Positions 35,668-44,377 of a stretch of 64,000 bases of DNA are shown piece after piece. Numbering within the stretch: position 1 is the first letter of the stretch; each line of letters begins with the position of its first letter. The position numbers and the translations under genes are program-made. The notes under the pieces were generated by a model. That model ran no database searches and had not been told where the DNA came from. It saw nothing but the letters and a program-made list of their open reading frames with translations. Source of the DNA: Christensenellaceae bacterium. Its GTDB lineage: Bacteria; Bacillota; Clostridia; Christensenellales; Christensenellaceae. The stretch is taken from positions 1,054,001 through 1,118,000 of the forward strand of contig AP025580.1 of the NCBI GenBank assembly GCA_022846035.1, in the 5' to 3' direction.

Positions 35668-36879
35668 TTATAATTTAAAGGTCTCGGTAATGACTTTCAC
35701 GGCTTTGGTAGTATCGCCTTTGTCGATACAAAAAGAAGTTCTGGAGGCCGAAGCGGTGAAAACATATGTTTTGATTTCCTCGGATGCAAGCGCGGCAAAC
35801 AATTTGGCCGTGATATTGGCCGGCTTTTGCCCGCCCTTGCCTTCGAGCGTCAGCTTGGTAAGTCCGGAATCCGCATCGACAGTCAAGCCTTTCAGCGTCT
35901 TTAAGATGGATAGGGAACGCGAAAGCTCGGATGCCGCGATCGAAAAGGAAAGTTCCATCGTTTTTCCATCAGGAGAACATTGCTGGACAAGGTCTACACC
36001 GACGCCGCCCTTGGCAAGCGTCTCAAAAATTGCAGACAAAAGGGAGGGATCGCCGGCTATACAGCCTATGTGAACCACGGCGTTATCGTCTTCCGTGTAA
36101 AGGCTCATGGTTGCGTTCGATTCGGAAATAATATCGAACATGGAATACAGTCCGGCAGGCTTATCCATTAAAAACCTGGCCGCACGCATCGCGCCCTCCG
36201 CAAAAACATTTTTGGAAAGGGCGGTGTGATGGACTTCGATGATCTCATCGTTGCCCATAAATAAAACGTCATGCTGGCCGACGACGGTTCCGCCGCGTAC
36301 GGCGTGGATACCGATTTCTTTTTGTTCACGCTTCAAGCGGGTCTTGGGAGTACGACCGTATACGTACTCTTTAGTGTTCATGAACGCCGTATTGATATAA
36401 TCTGCAATGGCCAGCGCCGTGCCGCTCGGAGCGTCGACTTTCTGGTTGTGATGTTTTTCCACGATTTCAATATCAAAGTTATTACCAAGAAACTCGGCCG
36501 CTTTTTTGGCGAGTTCCATCTGCAGATTTACGCCCAGAGACATATTCGCGGAAAAAAATACGGGAATATGTCCGGCGTATTTTGCGATCATCATTTTGTC
36601 GTTGGCAGAATAGCCTGTGGTGGCGAGTACAACAGCAATATTTTTGGATTGCGCAAACTCAAGCAGGCCAAAGAGCGCCTCCGGGCGCGAAAAATCAATG
36701 ATCACGTCTATCGATTCGATGACGTGCGAAAAATCTTCATAGACAGGAAAGGGATTTTCATGCGCCTGCGGCATTTTATCGACGCCGGCCACGACCACCA
36801 TATCTTCCGTTTGGGCTATACAGGCTGCGAGCGTCTGTCCGAGACGCCCGTTTACACCGCTCAATAATATTTTAATCAT
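35668..36879 (-). CDS. dapB: 4-hydroxy-tetrahydrodipicolinate reductase fused to a C-terminal tandem ACT domain
   Basis: A 403-residue fusion. Residues ~1-250 are a complete DapB: the NAD(P) loop SGVNGRLGQT, DFSRPEAL, TTGYS, SANMSLGVN, the catalytic EKHHNQKVDAPSGTAL, and GLYSMFDI at the usual end. Residues ~252-403 resemble the ACT pair of aspartokinases: NAVVHIGCIAGDPSLL, GVGVDLVQQCSPDGKTMELS, then a second unit with ITAKLFAALASEEIKTYVF and a C-terminal AVKVITETF. Ordinary DapB is about 250-270 residues. The tail suggests amino-acid (lysine or threonine) feedback on the reductase. It sits in asd-dapA-dapB. The fusion is seen in one uninterrupted frame; allostery is inferred. Confidence 0.9.
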   Translation of the reverse strand: MIKILLSGVNGRLGQTLAACIAQTEDMVVVAGVDKMPQAHENPFPVYEDFSHVIESIDVIIDFSRPEALFGLLEFAQSKNIAVVLATTGYSANDKMMIAKYAGHIPVFFSANMSLGVNLQMELAKKAAEFLGNNFDIEIVEKHHNQKVDAPSGTALAIADYINTAFMNTKEYVYGRTPKTRLKREQKEIGIHAVRGGTVVGQHDVLFMGNDEIIEVHHTALSKNVFAEGAMRAARFLMDKPAGLYSMFDIISESNATMSLYTEDDNAVVHIGCIAGDPSLLSAIFETLAKGGVGVDLVQQCSPDGKTMELSFSIAASELSRSLSILKTLKGLTVDADSGLTKLTLEGKGGQKPANITAKLFAALASEEIKTYVFTASASRTSFCIDKGDTTKAVKVITETFKL

Positions 36880-36893
36880 TTTTATAACCGCCT

Positions 36894-37778
36894 TTATCCG
36901 ATCAGTCCGTATTGCCGCATCTGCGCTTTCAGCGCGTCGAGATTGGCAGGAGACATTTCCGTCAGGGGCAAGCGCAGAGGGCCCATATCAAAGCCCATGA
37001 GACGCATTGCCGTTTTGATGGGGATAGGATTGACCTCCATAAACATAGCCGAGGCCAGAGGATTGACCTCAAGCTGCATATCCCTTGCGGAATCCGTCTT
37101 GCCGTCAAGGTAATTCATCACCATATTGTGCATGTATTTTGGCATGATATTGGCGACGACGGAGATCACGCCGGCAGCGCCCAGGGAAAGCAGGGGAACG
37201 ACATGGTCGTCGTTGCCGCTGTAAAGCGCCGCCTTTCCGCGCGTCAGGCGCGCAACCTCGGCAATTTGCGAAATATTACCGCTCGCTTCCTTGATGCCTG
37301 CGATCTTGTCATGGCAACAAAGCTCCTCATATACGGCGGGGCAGATATTGACGCCTGTCCTGCCAGGTACGTTATAGAGGATGACAGGCAGGTCCGTAGC
37401 GTCCGCAAGCGCGGTAAAGTGCGCGAGCAGGCCTGCGTTGCTGCACTTGTTGTAGTAGGGGGTAACGGCCAAAAGCGCGTCTGCACCGAGATCCTGAGCT
37501 ATCTTCGCGCATGTAATGACGTGCGCCGTATTATTGCCGCCCACGCCCGCGATCACAGGGATCCGCTTATCCGTTTTCTCCACGGCAAATTTGATTACGT
37601 CATGCTGCTCATCCATGGTCATTGTGGAGGGTTCGCCCGTCGTGCCGCATACGAGTAGGGCATCCGTGTCGTTTGATATTTGGAACTCGATCAGCCGCTC
37701 CAGTTCGCTGAAATTGATGCCGTTCGTCGTAAAAGGCGTAGCGAGCGCAACGGCGGATCCTTGAAAAATCATAGTCAT
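36894..37778 (-). CDS. dapA: 4-hydroxy-tetrahydrodipicolinate synthase
   Basis: A 294-residue TIM-barrel class I aldolase that condenses pyruvate with aspartate semialdehyde. It shows the early VCGTTGEPSTM block, the Tyr of VTPYYNKCS, YNVPGRTGVN, and the Schiff-base Lys in IAGIKEASGN (near residue 162). It lies between asd (12-base gap) and dapB (14-base gap). An in-frame ATG two codons downstream has better spacing to AGGAG and may be the true start. Confidence 0.96.
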   Translation of the reverse strand: MTMIFQGSAVALATPFTTNGINFSELERLIEFQISNDTDALLVCGTTGEPSTMTMDEQHDVIKFAVEKTDKRIPVIAGVGGNNTAHVITCAKIAQDLGADALLAVTPYYNKCSNAGLLAHFTALADATDLPVILYNVPGRTGVNICPAVYEELCCHDKIAGIKEASGNISQIAEVARLTRGKAALYSGNDDHVVPLLSLGAAGVISVVANIMPKYMHNMVMNYLDGKTDSARDMQLEVNPLASAMFMEVNPIPIKTAMRLMGFDMGPLRLPLTEMSPANLDALKAQMRQYGLIG

Positions 37779-37790
37779 AACACTCCTGTT

Positions 37791-38804
37791 TTATTTACTT
37801 TGCATATCCATCCAGACCTGCGCGATCTGGACGGCGTTCGTTGCCGCACCCTTGCGGATGTTGTCGGCAACAACCCAGAGGTTCACGCCGGAATCAACGG
37901 AACGGTCCCGACGGATTCGACCGACATATACCTCGTCTTTGCCGGCAATATCGAGAGCCATCGGATATATGCCCTTGCTTTCGCCTTTCTTCACATCGTC
38001 CATAACGATGAGGCCGGGGAAGTCCGCCAGCGTTTTTTTCAGGTCGTCAAGATCGTAGTCCTTTTCAAACTCAACGTTGATGGATTCGCTGTGACCGTGG
38101 AAAACGGGTACGCGGACCGTCGTCGCAGTGATGCGCATATCGTCGTTATGAAGAATTTTGCGCGTCTCGTTGACCATCTTAAGTTCTTCCTTTGTATAAT
38201 CGTCCTCGTCGAAGACGTCGATCTGCGGCAGGCAGTTTCCAAAAATCGGATAGGGGAATTTTTGTGGGGCATCCCCATTGATACCGTTTTCAAGGTCGCT
38301 GTAACCGCCCATACCTGCGCCGGAAACAGCTTGGTACGTTGAATATACAACACGTTTAATTTTATATTTGTCGTCGAGCGGTTTTAGGGCGACCATTGCC
38401 TGAATCGTCGAACAATTCGGGTTGGCGATGATACCGTTATGCCACTTAATATCCTCCGGATTGACCTCCGGCACGACAAGCGGGACTTTCGGGTCCATAC
38501 GCCATGCGCTGGAATTGTCGATGACAAGCGCGCCTGCTTTGACAGCGCACGGCGCAAACTTTTCACTTGTGCCGCCGCCTGCGGAAAATAAAGCGATGTC
38601 AATATCCTTACCGTCAAAGCACGTTTCCGTGAGTTCTTCTATCGTATATTCCTTGTCCATGAAGTCGACCTTTTTACCGGCGCTCCTCGCGCTTGCAAAG
38701 AGGTAGTAATTCTCGACAGGGAGCTGACGCTCTTCCAAAACCTGCAAGAACTTTCTTCCGACCATTCCCGTTGCGCCGACAACGGCAACATTAAACTTTC
38801 TCAT
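37791..38804 (-). CDS. asd: Aspartate-semialdehyde dehydrogenase
   Basis: A 337-residue NADPH enzyme that reduces aspartyl phosphate. Motifs are VAVVGATGMVGRKFLQVL, FSAGGGTSEKFAPCAV, IIANPNCSTIQAMVAL with the active Cys, YQAVSGAGMGGYSDL, and RVPVFHGHSESINVEF with the catalytic His. The start is the ATG whose complement is 38802-38804, seven bases after GGAG on that strand; a codon four triplets upstream is not needed. It is the first gene after the lysine riboswitch. Confidence 0.96.
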   Translation of the reverse strand: MRKFNVAVVGATGMVGRKFLQVLEERQLPVENYYLFASARSAGKKVDFMDKEYTIEELTETCFDGKDIDIALFSAGGGTSEKFAPCAVKAGALVIDNSSAWRMDPKVPLVVPEVNPEDIKWHNGIIANPNCSTIQAMVALKPLDDKYKIKRVVYSTYQAVSGAGMGGYSDLENGINGDAPQKFPYPIFGNCLPQIDVFDEDDYTKEELKMVNETRKILHNDDMRITATTVRVPVFHGHSESINVEFEKDYDLDDLKKTLADFPGLIVMDDVKKGESKGIYPMALDIAGKDEVYVGRIRRDRSVDSGVNLWVVADNIRKGAATNAVQIAQVWMDMQSK

Positions 38805-38880
38805 ACATATCTCCATTCCCGCGCGTTTTGCACGCGCAACATTTAAAATATTTCAGCAGGGCGGGCCTGCGTAAATTCTG

Positions 38881-39115
38881 CAAAAAAAGAACGGCACACC
38901 TGGCGCGCCGTTTCCTGTATCATTTGTTTGATTCAGCAGCAGCGCAACACCGCGTATGCGGTGACAGTGATACAGATATTCTCTGCATCCCCAGATATAA
39001 GCGCACGGCGGGCAGCTTACTCTTCGGCGTTACGTCCTTTCCCGCAAAATGCAACCGTCTCGCCGAAAGACTGATCATTTGGGGTACTGATGCAATAACG
39101 CTCCTCTGTCTGTTC
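38881..39115 (-). promoter_or_regulatory. Lysine riboswitch (L box) with terminator
   Basis: Read on the minus strand, the leader holds conserved lysine-aptamer blocks: AGAGGAGCG near 39105, GGGAAAGGACG followed by GCCGAAG at about 39020-39043, CTGGGGATGCAGAGAATATC near 38980-39000, and CTGTCACC. A terminator follows: AACGGC (38907-38912) with GCCGTT (38890-38895), then seven U (38882-38888). When lysine binds, the terminator should form and stop asd-dapA-dapB expression. Assignment is by pattern; no covariance model was run. Confidence 0.85.
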
Positions 39116-39121
39116 TGCCTC

Positions 39122-39150
39122 ATTATACATCATACGCGGGATTGTGTAAA
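39122..39150 (-). promoter_or_regulatory. Promoter of the asd-dapA-dapB operon
   Basis: On the minus strand TTTACA (39145-39150) and TATAAT (39122-39127) are 17 bases apart, directly upstream of the riboswitch. Confidence 0.85.
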
Positions 39151-39169
39151 TAGTTTCTGCGTGAAATAC

Positions 39170-39198
39170 TTGCGAAAGGGAATAGAACACGGTATTAT
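39170..39198 (+). promoter_or_regulatory. Promoter of the M20 peptidase operon
   Basis: TTGCGA (39170-39175) and TATTAT (39193-39198) are 17 bases apart. It is divergent from the lysine operon promoter, with ~20 bases between the two -35 boxes. Confidence 0.65.
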
Positions 39199-39234
39199 CA
39201 TAATAGTAATTTTGATAATAAGCGAGGTTATGCA

Positions 39235-40380
39235 GTGAGAGTAAGACCGCTGGCAGAGGAATGCCTGGAAGAACTAAAAAAAATACGCAGGGAGCTGCAC
39301 CGGATTCCGGAGTATTCGTTTGACGTTTTTAAAACGACCGCGTATTTGACGGAGTATCTGAAAAAGCTCGAGCCCGATGTACTTACATCGTGCGCGGGAA
39401 CAGGTATAAAGGCGGTTTTTCGTGCCCCGAACCCGCGGAAAACGGTAGCGATCCGCGCGGATATTGACGGACTGCGCGTGCCGGAGCATACCGGCTGCGA
39501 ATTTGCATCGGTGCATGAGAATATGATGCATGCCTGCGGACATGACGGACACATGGCGATCGCGCTTGTGTGTGCAGCCTTGGTGAGCAGGGCGAGGGAA
39601 TCTTTGAAATATAATTATGTTTTCCTGTTTCAACCGGCGGAAGAGACGGTAGGCGGCGCACAGCCGATGATCGAGGGCGGCGCGCTTTCCGATCCGAGGG
39701 TGGACGAAATATACGGCATTCACTTGTGGCCGGATGTACCTCTGGGAATGATCGGCATGAAGCAGGGACCGATTATGGCGCAAATGTGTGATTTTAATAT
39801 TGATATTACCGGCAAGGGCGGTCACGGCGCAAAGCCGCAGGATGCCAATGACGCGCTTGTTGCCGCCGCCCAGTTGATCACCGCAGTACAGACGATCGTT
39901 TCACGCAATATCGATCCGTATGAAACCGCCGTTCTGACAATCGGCAGGGCGGAGGGCGGAAAAGCCAGAAACGTTATTTGTGAAACGGTCCATCTGGAGG
40001 GAACGATGCGTGGTTTTGAGGCGCGCGTCATGGATACGATCAAGCAAAGGCTGCATGAGTTGCTTGAGGGATTGCGTGTTTCGTACGGCGTACGCTGCGA
40101 ATATTTTGAACCGATGAGCTATCCGGCGGTAGTAAACGATGAAAGCCTGTTTCGTGCCGCGTACGGTAAATTCTCGGCCGATGAGGTTGAGATCGTAAAG
40201 CCGTTTATGATGGCGGAGGATTTTTCGAATTACCAGCGCCAGATCCCGGGGCTTTATACTTTTGTGGGCATCGGCGAAAGCAAGGATACGCCGCCGCTCC
40301 ATGCAAGCAACTTTGATTTTAACGAACAGGCACTGTTAAATGGTGTAGAATACTTTTTGAGGGTCACGGATTTTGAGTAA
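39235..40380 (+). CDS. M20-family amidohydrolase (N-acyl amino acid deacylase type)
   Basis: A 381-residue metallo-amidohydrolase. Metal ligands appear in MMHACGHDGHMAIAL, FQPAEETVGG and GIHLWPDVPLG, and the dimerisation-domain His is in GKGGHGAKPQDANDAL. The group includes hippurate hydrolases, N-acetyl-cysteine deacetylases and N-acetyl-diaminopimelate deacetylase. Its position divergent from the lysine operon hints at the last, but no dapD/dapH partner is in the window. The start is GTG 39235 behind GAGG; a nearby ATG leads to an immediate stop. Confidence 0.85.
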   Translation: MRVRPLAEECLEELKKIRRELHRIPEYSFDVFKTTAYLTEYLKKLEPDVLTSCAGTGIKAVFRAPNPRKTVAIRADIDGLRVPEHTGCEFASVHENMMHACGHDGHMAIALVCAALVSRARESLKYNYVFLFQPAEETVGGAQPMIEGGALSDPRVDEIYGIHLWPDVPLGMIGMKQGPIMAQMCDFNIDITGKGGHGAKPQDANDALVAAAQLITAVQTIVSRNIDPYETAVLTIGRAEGGKARNVICETVHLEGTMRGFEARVMDTIKQRLHELLEGLRVSYGVRCEYFEPMSYPAVVNDESLFRAAYGKFSADEVEIVKPFMMAEDFSNYQRQIPGLYTFVGIGESKDTPPLHASNFDFNEQALLNGVEYFLRVTDFE

Positions 40381-41125
40381 GCAGTATGAGGCTTTGGCGG
40401 GCGTCTACGACGCCCTGATGTACGATGCGGGTTATGATGAATGGGCGGAATACATTGCCGATTTACTGTGCCGCGCGGGAGTCGGACCGGGCGAGCGCGT
40501 GCTGGAATACGCCTGCGGAACGGGAAATATCACTTTGCGGCTGGCGCGGGCAGGGTACCGTATGACGGCGACGGATATTTCAGAGGAAATGCTCTTTTTG
40601 GCGCAGGAGAAAACGCGCCGCAGCGCGGCGCGGGTGGAATACGCTTGCGCTGATATGTGTGAATTCGCGCTTAATAAACCGGTAAAGGCCGCCATAGCGG
40701 CGTGTGACGGTGTAAACTATATATTGGAGCAGGAACGTCTTGAAGCTTTTTTTGCGCAGGTTTACCATAATATTCAGCCGGACGGCGTTTTTCTCTTTGA
40801 TATAAGTTCGGCGCATAAGCTTAAACATGTGCTCGGCAACGAATTCTATTTTGACGATGGAGACGAAGAAACCTATTTCTGGCAGAATACGTATGACGAT
40901 CAAACGGGGCTGCTTAAGATGGATATTACGTTGTTCGTGGCAGAGGAGGGAACCTACCGGCGATTTGATGAAAGACATATGCAGCGCGCGTGGAAGAACA
41001 GGGAAATTACAGACATGCTGGAAAGCGCAGGATTCGGCGAGGTGCGTTCTTACGCTTTCCTTTCAACAGAGCAGGCGAATGAACGCTGCGACAGGATACA
41101 GTTTGCGGCGACAAGGAGACAATAA
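40373..41125 (+). CDS. Class I SAM-dependent methyltransferase
   Basis: A 250-residue Rossmann methyltransferase. Motif I is VLEYACGTGNITLRLA, motif II TATDISEEML, and the FLFDISSAHKLK region is the post-motif III strand. It starts at TTG 40373, overlapping the M20 gene by 8 bases, with GAGGG upstream. The substrate is unknown; similar small clostridial enzymes are annotated only as methyltransferases. Confidence 0.82.
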   Translation: MSKQYEALAGVYDALMYDAGYDEWAEYIADLLCRAGVGPGERVLEYACGTGNITLRLARAGYRMTATDISEEMLFLAQEKTRRSAARVEYACADMCEFALNKPVKAAIAACDGVNYILEQERLEAFFAQVYHNIQPDGVFLFDISSAHKLKHVLGNEFYFDDGDEETYFWQNTYDDQTGLLKMDITLFVAEEGTYRRFDERHMQRAWKNREITDMLESAGFGEVRSYAFLSTEQANERCDRIQFAATRRQ

Positions 41126-41127
41126 AT

Positions 41128-42009
41128 ATGAGTGATATTTTAATCAGGGCGATGGTCAACAACGAAGTAGCGGTATGCGCGTGCGAGGTATCCGATATGG
41201 CGGAGCAGGCGCGCGTGATCCACAACACGCTGCCGGTGGGAACGATAATCCTCGGCAGGGTGCTGGCGGCGGGAACGATGATGGCGTCGATGATGAAAAA
41301 CAAAGATGATAAATTTACGCTGATGCTAAGCGGCGGCGGACCTGCCGGCACGGTTATGGTCGTCGGCGACGCGCAGCTCCATATGAAAGCTTATATTGCC
41401 AACCCGCAGGTCAATACGCCGCCGTCGGAAAGGGGATCTTTCAATATCGCAGACGCGGTCGGTAAGGACGGCTTTGTGACCGTAATCCAGGATATTGGCA
41501 TGAAAGAGCCGTATATTGGCAAAACGCCCATCGTGAGCGGCGAGATCGGAGAAGATATTGCGCATTACTTTTTAACATCCGAGCAACAGCCGTCGATCGT
41601 CTACGTAAACACATGGCTGGAAACGGATATGAGTATTGTAAACGCCGGCGGTATTATCGTTCGCCCGATGCCGGACTGCAGCGAGGAAACGCTCAGGGCA
41701 ATCGAGGAACGGGTGCCGGAGATCACGAATTTTGCGATGTATATGTTGTCGGATTCGGTGGAAAATGTACTGAAAAAACTCTTTGAAGGCCTTGACCTAA
41801 AGATACTTGACAGCGCACAGCCTGTTTTGCAGTGCGATTGCTCTAAACAGCGTCTGGAGCAGATGGTTATTTCACTCGGAAAAAAAGAGATACAGGATAT
41901 GATAGACAAGGACCAGGGCGCGGAAATCGTGTGCAGGTTCTGCAATAAGAAATATTGGTTTGACGCGCAGGAATTGGAAGCTTTACTGGATAAGGCCACA
42001 AAGGAATAG
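41128..42009 (+). CDS. hslO: Redox-regulated chaperone Hsp33
   Basis: A 293-residue holdase chaperone activated by oxidation. The C-terminal zinc-binding redox switch is CDCS at about residue 235 and CRFC at about 268 (CxC...CxxC). The N-terminal domain shows ALIVCACEVSDM-like strands and SGGGPAGTVMVV. It starts two bases after the methyltransferase stop. Confidence 0.95.
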   Translation: MSDILIRAMVNNEVAVCACEVSDMAEQARVIHNTLPVGTIILGRVLAAGTMMASMMKNKDDKFTLMLSGGGPAGTVMVVGDAQLHMKAYIANPQVNTPPSERGSFNIADAVGKDGFVTVIQDIGMKEPYIGKTPIVSGEIGEDIAHYFLTSEQQPSIVYVNTWLETDMSIVNAGGIIVRPMPDCSEETLRAIEERVPEITNFAMYMLSDSVENVLKKLFEGLDLKILDSAQPVLQCDCSKQRLEQMVISLGKKEIQDMIDKDQGAEIVCRFCNKKYWFDAQELEALLDKATKE

Positions 42010-42011
42010 GG

Positions 42012-43709
42012 ATGGGAAAAGCAAAGATACTTGAGTTCAGCAGGCCTGCTGAATTTTATTCGAAAACAGCACAAAAAATGACGGAGTCCGCGAATTATCT
42101 GGGGGCTTTGTCTATGATGCGCCATGCGCTCGAAAAAGACAGGGACAACGCCGAATACACCATGCAAATGGCCGAAATATTGACCGGCCTTGGAAAATAT
42201 GAGGAATCGAACAGCCTGCTGTTCGATCTTTTATTGCATTCACGGGATATGAGGAACGAATGCTTTTTCGGCATGGGATGTAATTTTATCGGGCTCAATG
42301 ATTTTGAAAAAGCGCAGGAAAGCTTTGAGAAATATATGGACGAGGAGCCGGACGGCGAGTTTGCCGATGAGGTTGAGGATTTCCTGATGATGTTCGACGA
42401 CGCGATGGAATATGAGGACCTGCTGCTGGAGGACGCCAAGGAGCGGGAATTCCAGAAACTGGCGCAGGATGGGAAGCGGTTGCTGGACAATGGGGAATAC
42501 GAACAGGCGATCGCGGCGCTTAAAAAGATCGAAACCAACAATCCGGATATGCTGTTTGCCAAAAACAACCTGGCCTTATCGTATTATTGCGTCAAGGACA
42601 TGGACAAGGCGATTGGAACGGCAAAACAGGTTCTTGCCATAGACGCAAATAATATCCACGCGAATTGTAACATGGCTTTATTTATGGCGGAACAGGGAGA
42701 GAGCGATCAGGCGGAAAAGCACCTTAATAATGCTATCAGGCAGCCGCTTGATATGCAGGATGACATTTTCAAGATCGCAATTACGCTATGCGAGCTCAAA
42801 AGGCATGGGGAGGCATTGAAATATCTGGTGAATTTCCTGTCGGCAAGCCCATACGACGAAAAAGCGCTGTTTTTCGCGGCGGTGGCGTCCTATAATCTGC
42901 AGCGCTACACGGAAGCGATCGCTTATCTTTCCGATATTATAAAATTGGAGCCGGAAGACAGTATCGCCTCTTACTATATCAGTCATATCAAGGCGGTCAT
43001 GACTGAGAAGCAGCCGTTTGCGGAGCTGGATTATATCTATCAGGTTCCGCCCAAAGAAGCGCGCAGCCGCATGAAATACTTAAACGATTGTATCAAGCTG
43101 CCGGATGCGGTTTTCAGGAAGATGTGGGAGGCGGATAAAAAGCTTTCGGACGTCATGCTCTGGGGATTAGAATATGGCGATCTCTTTATCAAGCGTGCGA
43201 TTGCGGAAATTATCGGTGGGTTTGGCAGCAAAAAGTCGGAACGCGTCCTGCGGCGGTATCTTTTGCGGCGCAATCAACCGGACGAGGTCAAAAATGATAT
43301 TTTTGTGATTTTGAAACGGATGGACGCGCAGGAGCCGTATGTCGCGTATTTCAACAACGGGATCGTAGAAGTCAACGTGGGTATGGCGGACGAGCATGCG
43401 GACAAGGACAACGGTTATACTACTCTTTTCGATTTGCTGGTGGCGACAGTCAGCAACAGCTATTCCGAGGACCTGGCGGGGAAAGCAGCCAGCCTGCTGC
43501 AGAAATTTAGGAAGCTGGGTAAGGCCGACCGCTATATTTCTGAAACAAACGAGTTTGCGGCGGCGCTTACCTTTGTAACCCTGTATTTTAGCGAGATGAC
43601 GCAGGAGCCGTCGAAAGTCGCCGAATTATTTCATGCGGATGTGGAGAGGATGTCGGTTATGGTCATGGAAATGATCAATGTGATCGACGGTGGTGAGGAA
43701 TCAAAATGA
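42012..43709 (+). CDS. Tetratricopeptide-repeat protein
   Basis: A 565-residue cytoplasmic protein built of TPR helices. Repeats are recognisable at ~35-70 (NAEYTMQMAEILTGLGKYEE), ~155-220 (LDNGEYEQAIAALKKIE, AKNNLALSYYCVKDMDKAI), and ~290-325 (YNLQRYTEAIAYLSDIIKLE). The C-terminal third has helical, HEAT-like character. It has no catalytic motif and is likely a scaffold. It lies 2 bases after hslO, overlaps the HD gene by 4 bases, and is clearly in the same operon. Confidence 0.82.
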   Translation: MGKAKILEFSRPAEFYSKTAQKMTESANYLGALSMMRHALEKDRDNAEYTMQMAEILTGLGKYEESNSLLFDLLLHSRDMRNECFFGMGCNFIGLNDFEKAQESFEKYMDEEPDGEFADEVEDFLMMFDDAMEYEDLLLEDAKEREFQKLAQDGKRLLDNGEYEQAIAALKKIETNNPDMLFAKNNLALSYYCVKDMDKAIGTAKQVLAIDANNIHANCNMALFMAEQGESDQAEKHLNNAIRQPLDMQDDIFKIAITLCELKRHGEALKYLVNFLSASPYDEKALFFAAVASYNLQRYTEAIAYLSDIIKLEPEDSIASYYISHIKAVMTEKQPFAELDYIYQVPPKEARSRMKYLNDCIKLPDAVFRKMWEADKKLSDVMLWGLEYGDLFIKRAIAEIIGGFGSKKSERVLRRYLLRRNQPDEVKNDIFVILKRMDAQEPYVAYFNNGIVEVNVGMADEHADKDNGYTTLFDLLVATVSNSYSEDLAGKAASLLQKFRKLGKADRYISETNEFAAALTFVTLYFSEMTQEPSKVAELFHADVERMSVMVMEMINVIDGGEESK

Positions 43710-44377
43710 TTACTTTTAACGATATAAAAGAAAACGTGAAGATCAGGACACTGGTGGAAAAAGCGAATGAAAATCTGGAGACTCTTGGCTATACGGACCA
43801 CGGACCGCGTCATGTAGGGTATGTCAGCCGGATCGCCGGAGAGATCCTCGAGAAACTGGGGTACAATGAACGTGAGATCGAGCTTGCGAAGATTGCCGGA
43901 TGGACACACGACGTAGGCAACATGATTAACCGCAAATTGCACCCGCTGACCGGAGCGACGATGCTCTTTGACGAATTGCAGGAGATCGGTATGGATTTCA
44001 AAGACGTTTGCGATATTTGTACGGCGGTCGGTTCCCACGACGAGGAAACCGGCGCGCCCGTCAGCACCATATCTGCGGCGCTGATCATTGCGGACAAGGT
44101 GGACGCCTACAAAAAGCGCGTACAGAAAGCGGATCCAAACGATATTCACGACAGGGTCAATCTTTCCATTTATGAAACGGATGTACGGGTTTCCCAGGAA
44201 AAGAACCAGATTACCTTTGAACTCAAGATGAAAGAACACGCGACGCCCATGGAATTCCTGCAAATTTATTTGAAGCGCATGCAGATGTGTGAGGACAGCG
44301 CGCGTTTTTTGGGGTGCACGTTCAAGTTGGTGATCAACGGGCTTGTCATGAATAAAATCGGAGGGCATCAGGCGTGA
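43706..44377 (+). CDS. HD-domain phosphohydrolase
   Basis: A 223-residue protein with the HD metal site: His in DHGPRHVGYV, His-Asp in GWTHDVGN, a further His in SHDEETGAP, and Asp in IIADKVDAYKKRV. Residues ~150-223 form a C-terminal alpha/beta extension. HD proteins hydrolyse nucleotides or phosphodiesters, and the substrate cannot be read. The start overlaps the TPR gene (ATGA), and the end overlaps the next gene by 4 bases. Confidence 0.85.
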   Translation: MITFNDIKENVKIRTLVEKANENLETLGYTDHGPRHVGYVSRIAGEILEKLGYNEREIELAKIAGWTHDVGNMINRKLHPLTGATMLFDELQEIGMDFKDVCDICTAVGSHDEETGAPVSTISAALIIADKVDAYKKRVQKADPNDIHDRVNLSIYETDVRVSQEKNQITFELKMKEHATPMEFLQIYLKRMQMCEDSARFLGCTFKLVINGLVMNKIGGHQA

